Origin: a bacterium HR15
GTDB lineage: Bacteria > Armatimonadota > Fimbriimonadia > Fimbriimonadales > GBS-DC
NCBI GenBank assembly: GCA_002898555.1
Contig: BEHR01000008.1
Location: forward strand, 33,297-97,296
Direction of reading: 5' to 3'
Length of the DNA stretch: 64,000 nucleotides
The first letter of the stretch is position 1; every line of letters begins with the position of its first letter. The translations under genes and the position numbers were made by a program. The notes beneath the pieces are model-generated. The model was not told the DNA's origin and searched no databases. It saw nothing but the letters and a program-made list of their open reading frames with translations. Of the stretch, positions 37,144 through 45,822 are shown in pieces.

Positions 37144-39717
37144 ATGCGATGGCGGAGTGTACTGAATCGGTTCAGACGATGGGAGCGTGTATTCCGAAGT
37201 GGGCGCGTTGTGCTGCTCCTGATCGGGATAGCAGCACGGTTGCCAATTGCGTCTGCCCAGTATGTCTGGATTCAGCATGCGCCCACTTTTGTCGAGGACC
37301 TCTATGGCGTGGCGTTTCCAACCCCCTCGCATGGGTTCGTGTGCGGCACCCGCTTGCTGCTAATGGAGACCTTCGACGGCGGGCAGACTTGGCGGTTCCG
37401 CAGTGGAGTGGGCGTCCTCACGCCCAGTGTCGACCCCTTCTATGCCGTGCATTTCTATGACACTCAGAACGGTTGGGTGATAGGCAACAACAACTACGCG
37501 TTCCGCACGACGGATGGCGGTCTCACCTGGAGCCGTATGCTGTCGGTGCCTGCAGGTTCGTGGAGCCATATCGACTTTCTCTCGCCCACGACAGGGTTCA
37601 TCGGTGCGAATGGTGGATGCGCTTTCACCAGTGATGGCGGTCAAACATGGCAATTACGCTCTGGCTATCCGACCTGCCCGGTGATGTACGGAATGGATTT
37701 CCGTGATGTCAATGTGGGGTTGGTGGCAGGCGACCAGATTTCGGGCGGTGGTACAGGTATCTATCGTACCGCGGACGGCGGACGCACATGGAGCAAACGA
37801 CTTTCGGGCACCTTCAACGATGTAATCTTTCTCGACAGCAACACGGCGCTGGCGGCTCATAGCGACGGCTCCATCTATCGCTCGACCGACGCAGGCAACT
37901 CATGGGTGCAGATTGCTCCCGCTCGGACGAACGGGCTTGGCGATTTGGCGCGTGTAGACAACACGACCGTGGTAGGCGTGTCGGTATTGGGCGATATCTG
38001 GCGCAGTGCCGACGGCGGATTTAACTGGACACGCGTGTTGGAAGCAAGGGGGACTTTGCCTGGCATTTGGAACGCCTATTTTCGTGACCCGCAGCACGGC
38101 TGGGTGGTAGGGCCGAAGGGCACACTGCTGGCTTCCGACGATGGCGGGCACACATGGCGATTCGTCAGCAACGGGGTTGCTGACAACATCACGGACATCA
38201 AGATGGTTTCCAGCACCTTTGGCTATGCGGTCACGCGCAATGCCTATGTGTTGCGCACCACCGACGGCGGGCGACGCTGGGATGTGCGCCATCTGCAGGT
38301 GACGGGCAATACCTTTGGACACCCGGAAGGCTTGCTCGCGATCGATGTGGTGGACGACCAGTTCGCGGTCGCTGCGGGAATCGGTGGCATCGTGTTCAAG
38401 ACGGAGGATGGTGGCGCGACATGGCAGCCGATCGGCTACCCCACGCTGCCGGGCTCCTTCGACATCAACGATGTGCGCTTCACCAGTCGCCAAACGGGCT
38501 GGGTGGTAGGAGTAGACAACGATCTGGGACACTATCGCAACATTTACCGCACCACCGACGGCGGACAAACATGGCAACTGGTCGTGCCCGTTCAGGCAGC
38601 AGTGAGTTATCATGCAGTCGACTTTGTGGGCAACAGCGGCTGGATTGTGGGGCCCCGTTCTTACCTGTTGCGCACCACTGACGGCGGGCAAACATGGCAA
38701 CAGGTGAACTTGCCGTATGGCAATGTGACGAACCTGCAGTTCGTGGATGTGGGGTTTGCCACAGAGCAAGTAGGCTGGATGATTGGCACGCTGGGCTATG
38801 TGCTGCGCACAACCAACGGCGGTCAGAGTTGGCAGCTCCAGAATCTCGGCACCGATGAGGATATCGCTGCGCTCTATGTAGTGAGTGAGAACGAGGCATG
38901 GATCGCCGGCGCGCTTGGCAGCGTGTTCCATACGACGAACGGCGGTCAAACATGGGTGCGTGAGAACACGGGCTACCCATCCTCGCTGGGACTCAGTGCG
39001 CTGCATGGCACGCCGGATGGACACCTGGTGGGTGGCGGCTATCAAGGCTTTCTGATTGTGCGCCATCAAGGTGCGCTGGGGCGCGCCAGTAGCTTCTCGG
39101 TACCGTTTGGGCGTATCTTTTCGGGCAATCTCAGCGGCATTCAGAATAGCGATGACACCTATCTTATCCTTGAGAGCCGTGCGCCGGCACAGGCAGGCAA
39201 TCCCTACGCACAACTGGTCGTGGAAGGCACTGTCACCCTGCCCAACCCAGGACCGCTTTACTTTCGCTTCGAAGGGCGCACCAACGCCAGTCCCACCATC
39301 GCGGTCAAACAGGTCATGGAGCTGTTCAATTTCGCCACGAATCAGTGGGAGTGGCGTGAGGAACGCCTCTCGGATAACTCCTTGGATAGCGGATGGGAGA
39401 CCGTTGTGCAGGACGCTTCGCCCTATATCCAGCCGGGCACGGGGCGTGTGCGCGCTCGCATCAGCTGGTACAAGGTGGGCGATCTCATTATGGAGCCGTG
39501 GGTGATGTGGGTCGATTATGTTCAGTGGAGCGTGTTGCCTGCGCTCATTACGGGCGATGTGGATGGCAACGGTTGTGTCGATGATGCTGACCTGCTCCGG
39601 GTGTTGTTCGCCTTCGGGCAGACCGGAAGCGGTATGCCTGAAGATGTGAACCGTGACAACACTGTAGACGACGCCGACCTGCTCATTGTGTTGTTCAACT
39701 TCGGCAGTGGCTGTTGA
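37144..39717 (+). CDS. Secreted YCF48/BNR-repeat protein with dockerin-like C terminus
   Basis: An 857-residue protein. A signal segment (VVLLLIGIAARLPIASAQY) is followed by about a dozen BNR/YCF48-type blades, each with a TTDGGQTW or TDGGRTW core (for example near residues 120, 160, 210, 340, 490 and 530), which should build a beta-propeller. A jelly-roll-like region lies at about 660-790. The end, GDVDGNGCVDDADLLRVLF and DVNRDNTVDDADLLIVLF, is a pair of calcium-binding dockerin type I repeats. Dockerins attach proteins to cohesin partners or the cell surface. GGAGGT precedes the start. Ligand unknown. Confidence 0.85.
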   Translation: MRWRSVLNRFRRWERVFRSGRVVLLLIGIAARLPIASAQYVWIQHAPTFVEDLYGVAFPTPSHGFVCGTRLLLMETFDGGQTWRFRSGVGVLTPSVDPFYAVHFYDTQNGWVIGNNNYAFRTTDGGLTWSRMLSVPAGSWSHIDFLSPTTGFIGANGGCAFTSDGGQTWQLRSGYPTCPVMYGMDFRDVNVGLVAGDQISGGGTGIYRTADGGRTWSKRLSGTFNDVIFLDSNTALAAHSDGSIYRSTDAGNSWVQIAPARTNGLGDLARVDNTTVVGVSVLGDIWRSADGGFNWTRVLEARGTLPGIWNAYFRDPQHGWVVGPKGTLLASDDGGHTWRFVSNGVADNITDIKMVSSTFGYAVTRNAYVLRTTDGGRRWDVRHLQVTGNTFGHPEGLLAIDVVDDQFAVAAGIGGIVFKTEDGGATWQPIGYPTLPGSFDINDVRFTSRQTGWVVGVDNDLGHYRNIYRTTDGGQTWQLVVPVQAAVSYHAVDFVGNSGWIVGPRSYLLRTTDGGQTWQQVNLPYGNVTNLQFVDVGFATEQVGWMIGTLGYVLRTTNGGQSWQLQNLGTDEDIAALYVVSENEAWIAGALGSVFHTTNGGQTWVRENTGYPSSLGLSALHGTPDGHLVGGGYQGFLIVRHQGALGRASSFSVPFGRIFSGNLSGIQNSDDTYLILESRAPAQAGNPYAQLVVEGTVTLPNPGPLYFRFEGRTNASPTIAVKQVMELFNFATNQWEWREERLSDNSLDSGWETVVQDASPYIQPGTGRVRARISWYKVGDLIMEPWVMWVDYVQWSVLPALITGDVDGNGCVDDADLLRVLFAFGQTGSGMPEDVNRDNTVDDADLLIVLFNFGSGC

Positions 39718-39758
39718 AAGGGCGCACGGCGGGATGCGTTAAAGAGAGCAGATACGCA

Positions 39759-39781
39759 GCTCTCCCCTATATAGGGAGAGC
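39759..39781. terminator. Hairpin before the first ECF sigma gene
   Basis: GCTCTCCC, CTATATA, GGGAGAGC: an 8-bp perfect stem between the dockerin-protein stop and the sigma start. It could end the upstream transcript or act as an operator for the sigma gene. Confidence 0.45.
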
Positions 39782-39793
39782 CAAAGGAACCTG

Positions 39794-40432
39794 TTGATAG
39801 ATGAGTTCGTTCAAGGGATACAGGGGTTGAATACGCGATCCGACACGGAACTGGTGCAGCGTGCCAAAGAGGGCGATGCGGGGGCGTTCGAAATGCTCTA
39901 TGCGCGCTATCACCCGCGTGTCTATCGCCTCTTGTATGGCATGCTCGGCAACCGTGACGATGCCGTTGATCTCACCCAGGAGGTCTTTGTCCGCGCCTGG
40001 ATCGAACTGCCGCGCCTGCAGATCGAAAAGACTCTGTACGGCTGGTTGCGTCGCACCGCTATCAATCTGGGCATCGATCACTTGCGGCGCAGTCAACTCG
40101 TGCGGTTCCAATCGCTCGATACCCCTTTTGATGATGAGGAGGGTGAACCGCTCGAATGGCAGATACCCGACGAGACGCAGGATGTACAGGCGGCGGTGGA
40201 GCTGAACGAACTTCAGGAGTGCCTGCACCGCGCCCTGCAACAGTTATCCGCCATTCATCGAGTGGTGGTCGTGCTGCACTATATCGAGGAGGTGCCCGTC
40301 GAAGAGATTGCTCAACAGCTCTCGATTCCTGTGGGCACGGTCAAATCGCGGTTGGCGCGGGCGCGCGAAGCGCTGCGTCGCCACCTGGAACCATTACTGA
40401 ACAAGGGGAACGAAGAGCATGACATGTACTGA
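39794..40432 (+). CDS. ECF-type RNA polymerase sigma-70 factor (cluster 1)
   Basis: A 212-residue sigma factor starting from TTG with AAAGGA upstream. Region 2 spans about 25-95 (LYARYHPRVYRLLYGML, DAVDLTQEVFVRAWIELP), and region 4 about 140-200 with helix-turn-helix VEEIAQQLSIPVGTVKSRLA. Regions 1 and 3 are missing, as in ECF factors. Its N terminus (DEFVQG) resembles that of the second ECF factor at 47276, suggesting a paralogous pair. The next gene overlaps by 14 bases and is a zinc-finger anti-sigma, so this is an envelope-stress-type switch. Confidence 0.93.
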   Translation: MIDEFVQGIQGLNTRSDTELVQRAKEGDAGAFEMLYARYHPRVYRLLYGMLGNRDDAVDLTQEVFVRAWIELPRLQIEKTLYGWLRRTAINLGIDHLRRSQLVRFQSLDTPFDDEEGEPLEWQIPDETQDVQAAVELNELQECLHRALQQLSAIHRVVVVLHYIEEVPVEEIAQQLSIPVGTVKSRLARAREALRRHLEPLLNKGNEEHDMY

Positions 40433-40883
40433 GATAAGGCGGTATCTATCGGACTATCTGGAGGGCACGCTTGCACCCGAACAGGCGCAGCAGGTGGAGA
40501 GGCACCTGCAGACCTGCATAACCTGTGCGCAGGAGTGTCGTGCGCTGGAGTGGGTGCCGTTGCTGCTTGGACAGTGGTCGCCGCCGGTGCCCTCGGAGCA
40601 GATATGGGCGGGTATTGAGGCACGCCTGCGGGCAGGTAGCGCGTGGCAAGTCGCGCCCACTGAGAGAACCAGCCGCCTGCCATGGCGAGTGTTCACGCGC
40701 TGGCTGCCTGCAGCGACCTTGGCAGCCGTAGCCGTGAGCGCGCTCATCGCACTCTTTGTCTGGCGTGCCCAGCCTACCTACCTGCCACTCAACGGCTCTT
40801 ATTCGAGCTACTGGCAGGCGCATCGCCAGTGGGCACGGAGTGGAGGTACAAGCGAGCTGTATCCCTATGTGGAGGCGCAATAA
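40419..40883 (+). CDS. Zinc-finger (HC2) membrane anti-sigma factor
   Basis: A 154-residue protein. The N-terminal ZAS motif HLQTCITC (H-x3-C-x2-C) lies near residues 30-37, preceded by the typical LSDYLEGTLAPEQAQQVE. One transmembrane helix lies at about 90-110 (WLPAATLAAVAVSALIALFV), with a short outer tail. Such proteins hold the cognate ECF factor at the membrane until a signal triggers release. It overlaps the sigma gene and is followed four bases later by a RseB-like lipoprotein. Confidence 0.85.
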   Translation: MTCTEIRRYLSDYLEGTLAPEQAQQVERHLQTCITCAQECRALEWVPLLLGQWSPPVPSEQIWAGIEARLRAGSAWQVAPTERTSRLPWRVFTRWLPAATLAAVAVSALIALFVWRAQPTYLPLNGSYSSYWQAHRQWARSGGTSELYPYVEAQ

Positions 40884-40886
40884 CCG

Positions 40887-41891
40887 ATGCAGACCATGAA
40901 GGCGCGCTGGTTGGCATGGGTGATGGTGTGGTTGGTGCTCAGTTTGAGCGGCTGCCATCGGCAGACCACTCTAACGCACGCACCCGCCATCTGGAAGCAA
41001 GCCATCCTAAGCGACGCGAACCGCACCTGCCAGATGGAGGTGCAGGTGCAAATCCCACATTCCGAGCAGCTGCCTGCCCTGCTCAAAGTGTACCGCCCTC
41101 ATCCCGATTATACGGAGATTATTGAACAGGGCGCTGAGTCGTGCCTGATTGGGGGCAGGGAATATCGCCCTGCTACCTATCTCACTGAGAGTGAACGAAT
41201 CCGCTGGCTGCCTCTGGAACGCCGATGCATCGTCATCCCGCGCCTGCCTGGCAAATCCATCGAGGCATATATTCAGCAACTTTTTGAGCGCAATGTGCGT
41301 CTGCGCGAGGTGGAGCGCGCCGAATGGCAAGGGAAACAGTGGACGGTGGTCGAAGCGTGGGTCGAAGGCGGCTACCTACGCAAACGCTACTGGATTACAA
41401 CAAGCAGTGCACCCTATGTGGGACGCATCCAGACCTACAATCCGCAGGGCACACTCCTCTGCGACGAACAACGGTTCCGTTATCAGCCCCTCCCCATCAG
41501 CGCCACACCACCCGCACCCCCGATGCCGCCATCCGACTGGAAGATTGAGCGACCGGTGCAACTTGGGCCCTTCGATCCAAAACTGGGCTTCAAACTGAGC
41601 CGATATCAGCCCCCGAAAGGCTATGAGCGTGTGGAGGTGTTGAAGCGCTCCTGCCCATGTGGTGGCGAGCACTTTGCCGTTGGTGCCCTTTATTCCAATG
41701 GGCTGGACAGCTTTACTCTATTCCTGTTGCCTGCTGAATGTCCCGATGCACAGCGTGCCGACCGCCGATTGCGCCTGAGCGAGCAACCTGAAGGCGTCGT
41801 GGCAACGATTCGACTGGCTGATGGGCGCGCGTTGCTGCTCGTGGGTGAGATCCAGCCTCAGTATGCCGCGCAGATGATGAGTGGCGAGTAG
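40887..41891 (+). CDS. MucB/RseB-like lipoprotein, regulator of the sigma/anti-sigma pair
   Basis: A 334-residue protein with a lipoprotein signal; the lipobox is LSGC near residue 27 (LVLSLSGCHRQ). The first half shows a LolA-like pattern with an unusual cysteine pair (RRCIVIPRLPG and CLIGGREYRPA). The second half, FKLSRYQPPKGYERVEVL and ALYSNGLDSFTLFLLP, matches the C-terminal RseB pattern. RseB binds the anti-sigma factor outside the membrane and blocks its cleavage until mislocalised lipids or proteins are sensed. Position third in a sigma, anti-sigma, RseB order supports this, although overall similarity looks weak. Confidence 0.6.
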   Translation: MQTMKARWLAWVMVWLVLSLSGCHRQTTLTHAPAIWKQAILSDANRTCQMEVQVQIPHSEQLPALLKVYRPHPDYTEIIEQGAESCLIGGREYRPATYLTESERIRWLPLERRCIVIPRLPGKSIEAYIQQLFERNVRLREVERAEWQGKQWTVVEAWVEGGYLRKRYWITTSSAPYVGRIQTYNPQGTLLCDEQRFRYQPLPISATPPAPPMPPSDWKIERPVQLGPFDPKLGFKLSRYQPPKGYERVEVLKRSCPCGGEHFAVGALYSNGLDSFTLFLLPAECPDAQRADRRLRLSEQPEGVVATIRLADGRALLLVGEIQPQYAAQMMSGE

Positions 41892-41908
41892 AGTAGGTAA
41901 GCCTTAGG

Positions 41909-41914
41909 TACAAT
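41909..41914 (+). promoter_or_regulatory. -10 element of wecB, leaderless
   Basis: TACAAT ends 9 bases before the ATG at 41924. Confidence 0.45.
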
Positions 41915-41923
41915 TTCCCTCGC

Positions 41924-43042
41924 ATGAACCCGATTCAAGTGATGGCAATCGTGGGCACACGCCCGGACGCCATCAAAATGGCGCCGGTGGTGCTTATCCT
42001 GCGTGATGATCCCCGCTTTCGAGTGCGTGTCATCGCGACGGGTCAGCATCGCGAGATGCTCGACCAAGTGCTGAAACTGTTTCAGATCGTGCCCGACGAG
42101 GACCTGCAGGTGATGACACCCTATCAGACACTCGCACAGATTACTACGCGCGTGCTGGAGGGATTGGACAAGGCGTTGCAGCGTTATCGCCCCGATGTGG
42201 TGTTGGCGCAAGGCGACACGACCACCACCTTTGTCGCTGCCCTCGCAGCGTTCTATCACCAAATCCCGTTCGGACATGTGGAGGCAGGACTGCGTACCTA
42301 TGACAAGTACCATCCCTTCCCGGAGGAAATCAACCGCCGGCTGACTGCCCCGATTGCCGATTTCCACTTCGCACCGACGGAGCGGGCACGCCAGAATCTA
42401 CTGCGTGAAGCGATTCCCGCGGAGTGCATCTGGGTAACAGGCAATACAGGCATCGATGCCGTGCTGTGGGTGGCGCAACAGCCGTTTGAGCCGCAAGACC
42501 CTGCTTTGAAGCGTTTCTTTGCTCATACGGGGCGTACTTTGCTGATTACCACCCATCGGCGGGAGAACTGGGGCGAGCCGATGGAGGGGATTGCCTTGTC
42601 GATTCGTGACCTGTTGGACGCTTTGCCCGACCTGCTGGCGCTGCTGCCAATGCACCGTAACCCGCGCGTGCGCGAGGTGATCCAGCGCGTGTTGGGGGAT
42701 CACCCGCGCATGATACTTACCGAACCGCTGGATTACGCGCCCTTCGTACACGCGATGCGCCATGCTACGCTTATTTTGACCGATTCGGGCGGCGTGCAGG
42801 AGGAGGCGCCCGCCTTTGGCAAGCCGATTCTGGTGCTGCGCACCACCACGGAACGCCCGGAGGGTGTGGAGGCAGGTACGGCAAAGCTGGTGGGCACCGA
42901 GCGCGCATGCATCCGTGAGGAGGCTCTGCGCCTGCTCACCGATGCCGATGCCTATGCCCGGATGGCGCACGCTATCAATCCCTATGGCGACGGACACGCC
43001 GCCGAACGCATTCGGGAGATACTGGCATCCCGTTTGGTATAA
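41924..43042 (+). CDS. wecB: UDP-N-acetylglucosamine 2-epimerase, non-hydrolysing
   Basis: A 372-residue enzyme with all family hallmarks: GTRPDAIKMAPV, ATGQHREMLDQVL, AQGDTTTTF, GHVEAGLRTYDKYHPFPEE, TTHRRENWGEPM and LTDSGGVQEEAPAFGKP. It interconverts UDP-GlcNAc and UDP-ManNAc for cell-surface glycans. It has a leaderless promoter and is followed by a nuclease-like gene with its own promoter, so it is likely monocistronic. The MraY/WecA-like transferase and GT4 gene in the first third of the window could belong to the same glycan pathway. Confidence 0.95.
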   Translation: MNPIQVMAIVGTRPDAIKMAPVVLILRDDPRFRVRVIATGQHREMLDQVLKLFQIVPDEDLQVMTPYQTLAQITTRVLEGLDKALQRYRPDVVLAQGDTTTTFVAALAAFYHQIPFGHVEAGLRTYDKYHPFPEEINRRLTAPIADFHFAPTERARQNLLREAIPAECIWVTGNTGIDAVLWVAQQPFEPQDPALKRFFAHTGRTLLITTHRRENWGEPMEGIALSIRDLLDALPDLLALLPMHRNPRVREVIQRVLGDHPRMILTEPLDYAPFVHAMRHATLILTDSGGVQEEAPAFGKPILVLRTTTERPEGVEAGTAKLVGTERACIREEALRLLTDADAYARMAHAINPYGDGHAAERIREILASRLV

Positions 43043-43043
43043 T
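43038..43043 (+). promoter_or_regulatory. -10 element of the HARE-HTH gene, leaderless
   Basis: TATAAT overlaps the wecB stop codon and ends 8 bases before the ATG at 43052. Confidence 0.5.
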
Positions 43044-43051
43044 TGCCTCCC

Positions 43052-43807
43052 ATGAGATGGGCAGAGATTATTGAGGCGATTCTGCGCGAGAATAAGGGGG
43101 TTGCTTCTTTGGAGTCGCTTTATCAAGGCGTCTCAAAATACCGCTCCCCGCTGCCCGCTGGCGATTGGCAGAAAACCCTGCGCGGCGTGCTTTATCGCGA
43201 GGTACGGCGCGGACGCTTTATCAAGGTGGGGCTGGGGGTTTATGCCCTGCCAGAGCGACCCCCAGCAAAAACCAGTGCCTATACCTACGCACTGGAAGGC
43301 AAATCCGCAAAAGCATATCTGTCTCAGTTGAGCGATCCCCACAGCGCCATCGAGGGAATGCTGATCGAGATAGGCAATTTCATGGAATACCTCACCTATA
43401 CTTGCGACCAGAATCGCTTCTTTGACGGCAAGCGGCTGGGCGACCTTTGTCGTCTGCAGCAAGTCCCCCCCTTTACCTATCCCGATCTGCAATCGCTGGT
43501 TGCCCGCTGCGATGTGGTCTGGTTCGGTCGCACACAGCAGCCGTTCCCGAAGTTTATCTACGAGGTGGAAGCGACTACGGATTTCACGAACTCCTTGCTC
43601 AAAATGTATCAATTGCTGGATTTTAATGCCCGATTTATACTGGTGGCTCCTGAAAAGCGGCGTGCCCTGTTCGAACAGCGACTTCAGCAAGCGCCGTTTG
43701 CACAGGTGCGCCAACGATTTGCTTTTCGTCCCTTTGAACAGGTTGCGCGCTTCTACTTCAGCTGTGTCGAGCATTATGAGCTTCGTGCAGATTTTCTGAG
43801 TGATTAA
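43052..43807 (+). CDS. HARE-HTH-like protein with putative PD-(D/E)XK nuclease domain
   Basis: About 251 residues. Residues about 1-75 resemble a HARE-HTH wing (MRWAEIIEAILRENKG, YREVRRGRFIKVGLGVYALP), the module shared by HB1, ASXL and some restriction enzymes. The C-terminal half shows an aspartate in RCDVVWFG and YEVEATTDFTNSLLKM, then FILVAPEKRRALFE, which fits a PD-(D/E)XK nuclease with a variant active site (E-x-E). It may be a restriction-like nuclease recruited to modified or marked DNA. No methyltransferase is adjacent. The family assignment is from pattern only. Confidence 0.55.
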   Translation: MRWAEIIEAILRENKGVASLESLYQGVSKYRSPLPAGDWQKTLRGVLYREVRRGRFIKVGLGVYALPERPPAKTSAYTYALEGKSAKAYLSQLSDPHSAIEGMLIEIGNFMEYLTYTCDQNRFFDGKRLGDLCRLQQVPPFTYPDLQSLVARCDVVWFGRTQQPFPKFIYEVEATTDFTNSLLKMYQLLDFNARFILVAPEKRRALFEQRLQQAPFAQVRQRFAFRPFEQVARFYFSCVEHYELRADFLSD

Positions 43808-43810
43808 TGG

Positions 43811-44818
43811 CTACCCCCACAGCAGTTCCATTAAAATCGGCTCCAGGGTTTGGCGTAAGGTGGCGTTAGCATAGCCGAGCCAGCCTACCGGCTCCCGAAT
43901 ATCCAGCGGTACACTCAGCGGATTGCCTCGCAGGTCTGTAATCTGCACGCCCAGCTCCTGGGCGATGAGTGCCGTGCAGATGTCGTAGGGATGGCAGGTC
44001 AGAGGGGAATACTCGACGCCTAACTTTCGAAATGCCCACGGACGCACATCTGCCACGAACCGGTCGTGCCCGCACATCAACTCGAAAATCTGCCCGCCGG
44101 TGGTCATATATTGATCTTCGAACACGAGCGGATTCACACTGGGTTGGTCTCCAAAGAGTCGTTGCCAGAAGCGCGATTCCAGCTCGGCAATAATCGCCTT
44201 GCCTTCGGGAAAGAACTTGACGAAGGAGGCGAAACCATGTTCCAGCGAAGTGGCTCGACTGGGCTGCAAGTGGGTAGGGCTGACAGTACCCCTCAACAGG
44301 TCATGCTTTTCGGCATGTACCCCCCCATCCCGTATCGCCCATACTTGATAGCCGATGTGCTGACGCGAGGTCGGTAGCTCGGTCTGCATTGCGATCACGA
44401 TATGTCCCAGCTCGGTCTCTCTGCCGAAGTTGGGCGCGATGCCACTCAAAATCCACGCGCTGCGTTTATCATACATTAGCGAGCGGGTGCCATCCACCGG
44501 GTCGATAATGAGCAGAAACTCGGCATCCTGAGCGGGTGTGCCTTCTGGCAGGGGAAGCCAACCGTCTGCACCCAACCCTTCCGCAATCAGCACGAATGGC
44601 ACCTCCTGCGCCCATTCGCGACATAAATCGATCAGCAGCCGCTCGATCTGCGTGTCTAAATAGTATTGGGTATCGCCGCCAGCCTCCTCGCTGACCGCAG
44701 CGAGCGTGGCAGGGTCCTGTAGGTGCAGGAAGCGATGCAGATGATCGCGCAGGCGCAGATGGATCTGGCGCAGGCGATTCACATAGTAACTTTCCTCCCG
44801 ACTCAAGAGCAGGCTCAT
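43811..44818 (-). CDS. Inositol monophosphatase family protein
   Basis: About 335 residues from the ATG at 44818; the longer frame to 44890 runs into the divergent gene and is rejected. The metal-binding motif DPVDGTRSLMYDKRSAW is present, an upstream glutamate lies in VSEEAGGDTQYY, and the second motif WAFRKLGVEYSPLTCHPYD stands where family members usually read WDxAAG. The typical WDxAAG is thus not conserved, so substrate and mechanism may differ from inositol or fructose bisphosphate hydrolysis. It diverges from a sugar-epimerase gene with 50 bases between starts. Confidence 0.82.
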   Translation of the reverse strand: MSLLLSREESYYVNRLRQIHLRLRDHLHRFLHLQDPATLAAVSEEAGGDTQYYLDTQIERLLIDLCREWAQEVPFVLIAEGLGADGWLPLPEGTPAQDAEFLLIIDPVDGTRSLMYDKRSAWILSGIAPNFGRETELGHIVIAMQTELPTSRQHIGYQVWAIRDGGVHAEKHDLLRGTVSPTHLQPSRATSLEHGFASFVKFFPEGKAIIAELESRFWQRLFGDQPSVNPLVFEDQYMTTGGQIFELMCGHDRFVADVRPWAFRKLGVEYSPLTCHPYDICTALIAQELGVQITDLRGNPLSVPLDIREPVGWLGYANATLRQTLEPILMELLWG

Positions 44819-44868
44819 CAAATGGAGATTGTACCTTAGGCGGTTCGGCTGCGGTATAATATTCTCGG
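44819..44868. promoter_or_regulatory. Divergent leaderless promoter pair
   Basis: Plus strand: TATAAT at 44855-44860, 8 bases before the ATG at 44869. Minus strand: TACAAT at 44833-44828, 9 bases before the ATG at 44818. The whole intergenic space is 50 bases, with both hexamers inside it. Confidence 0.55.
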
Positions 44869-45804
44869 ATGAGTCGAGGCGAGAGACCAACCAGTCGGCG
44901 TGATTTTTTGCGTGAGGGGCTGCGCTCGCTGGTACGCACCGGATTTGGGGGCATCTTTGAGCAACTGGAGCGCGTGTCGGAGCTGATGGAGAGCCGCGAG
45001 CCGAAGCCCATGCCCTTACAGCCTGTACTCAGTTGCGAGACCCGCAGCCTGCACGCGCTCATCAGCACGGGGCAGCTGCCATTAGAGAGCCTACCGCCCC
45101 TGCTGCACGAGCTGGACATCCGGGGCGTGAGCCTGAGCGACCGCCACCTATCCAGTTTGCAGCCGCGCGTTCTGGAGCCACTGCGCGAGACGCTCACCCG
45201 CAGTGGGTTGGTTATTACGGGGCTGATGGTTTCCACGCCCATCGATATCCATGATGAGGTCAACCTCAGCCGCCGCTTAGATGAGTGCATCGAGCGTTTG
45301 CATGTCGCGGCGTGGCTGGGCGCTCCGCTAATTCGTCTCCATCTGGGTGGTAGCGGCAACGAGCGCGAGGACGATACGGTGAATCTGGAGCGTGCCGCGC
45401 TCTTCCTGCAGCGACTGCTGCCGGAGGCACGCAAACGGCAAGTGCGAATTACTCTGGAGAATCGGGAGGGAGTGGCTCGTCGCGCTGAGAACCTGCTGAC
45501 CCTGGTGCGTAGCTTGGACCCGCGTTGGGTGGGCATCTGCCTCGATTTTGGCAACTGGCAACCCGAGCGCCTCTACGATTCGTGTCGCATGCTCGCGCCC
45601 TATGCGATGCATGTCCACGCCAAGAGCCGTGCTTTTGACCATCGCGGTGAGGAAAGCCATCTGGAGTTCGGGCGACTCATCAGCTACCTGCGCTTAGCAG
45701 ATTACAGGGGCGCGCTCTCCATCGAGTATATGGGCGAAGATGACCCGGTGGAGGGCATCCGCAAGACGCGAGACCTTATCCGTCGCTACTGGCGCACCTA
45801 TTGA
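44869..45804 (+). CDS. Sugar phosphate isomerase/epimerase family TIM barrel
   Basis: A 311-residue protein. The N-terminal RPTSRRDFLREGLRS looks like a degenerate Tat signal without a clear hydrophobic core, so export is uncertain. The barrel carries ITLENREGVARR, GICLDFGNWQ (glutamate and aspartate as metal ligands), HVHAKSRAFD (histidine ligand) and LSIEYMGEDDPVEG (glutamate). This is the AP-endonuclease-2-like fold of sugar and inositol epimerases. The substrate cannot be told from sequence. tilS follows 18 bases downstream and is probably cotranscribed. Confidence 0.8.
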   Translation: MSRGERPTSRRDFLREGLRSLVRTGFGGIFEQLERVSELMESREPKPMPLQPVLSCETRSLHALISTGQLPLESLPPLLHELDIRGVSLSDRHLSSLQPRVLEPLRETLTRSGLVITGLMVSTPIDIHDEVNLSRRLDECIERLHVAAWLGAPLIRLHLGGSGNEREDDTVNLERAALFLQRLLPEARKRQVRITLENREGVARRAENLLTLVRSLDPRWVGICLDFGNWQPERLYDSCRMLAPYAMHVHAKSRAFDHRGEESHLEFGRLISYLRLADYRGALSIEYMGEDDPVEGIRKTRDLIRRYWRTY

Positions 45805-45822
45805 CACTTTCATGGAGGGCAT

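Noticed and set aside
37900..39213. 437-codon minus-strand frame within the BNR/dockerin gene
   Set aside because: It is a shadow of the repeats TTDGGQTW read backwards; the plus strand has signal, blades and dockerin.
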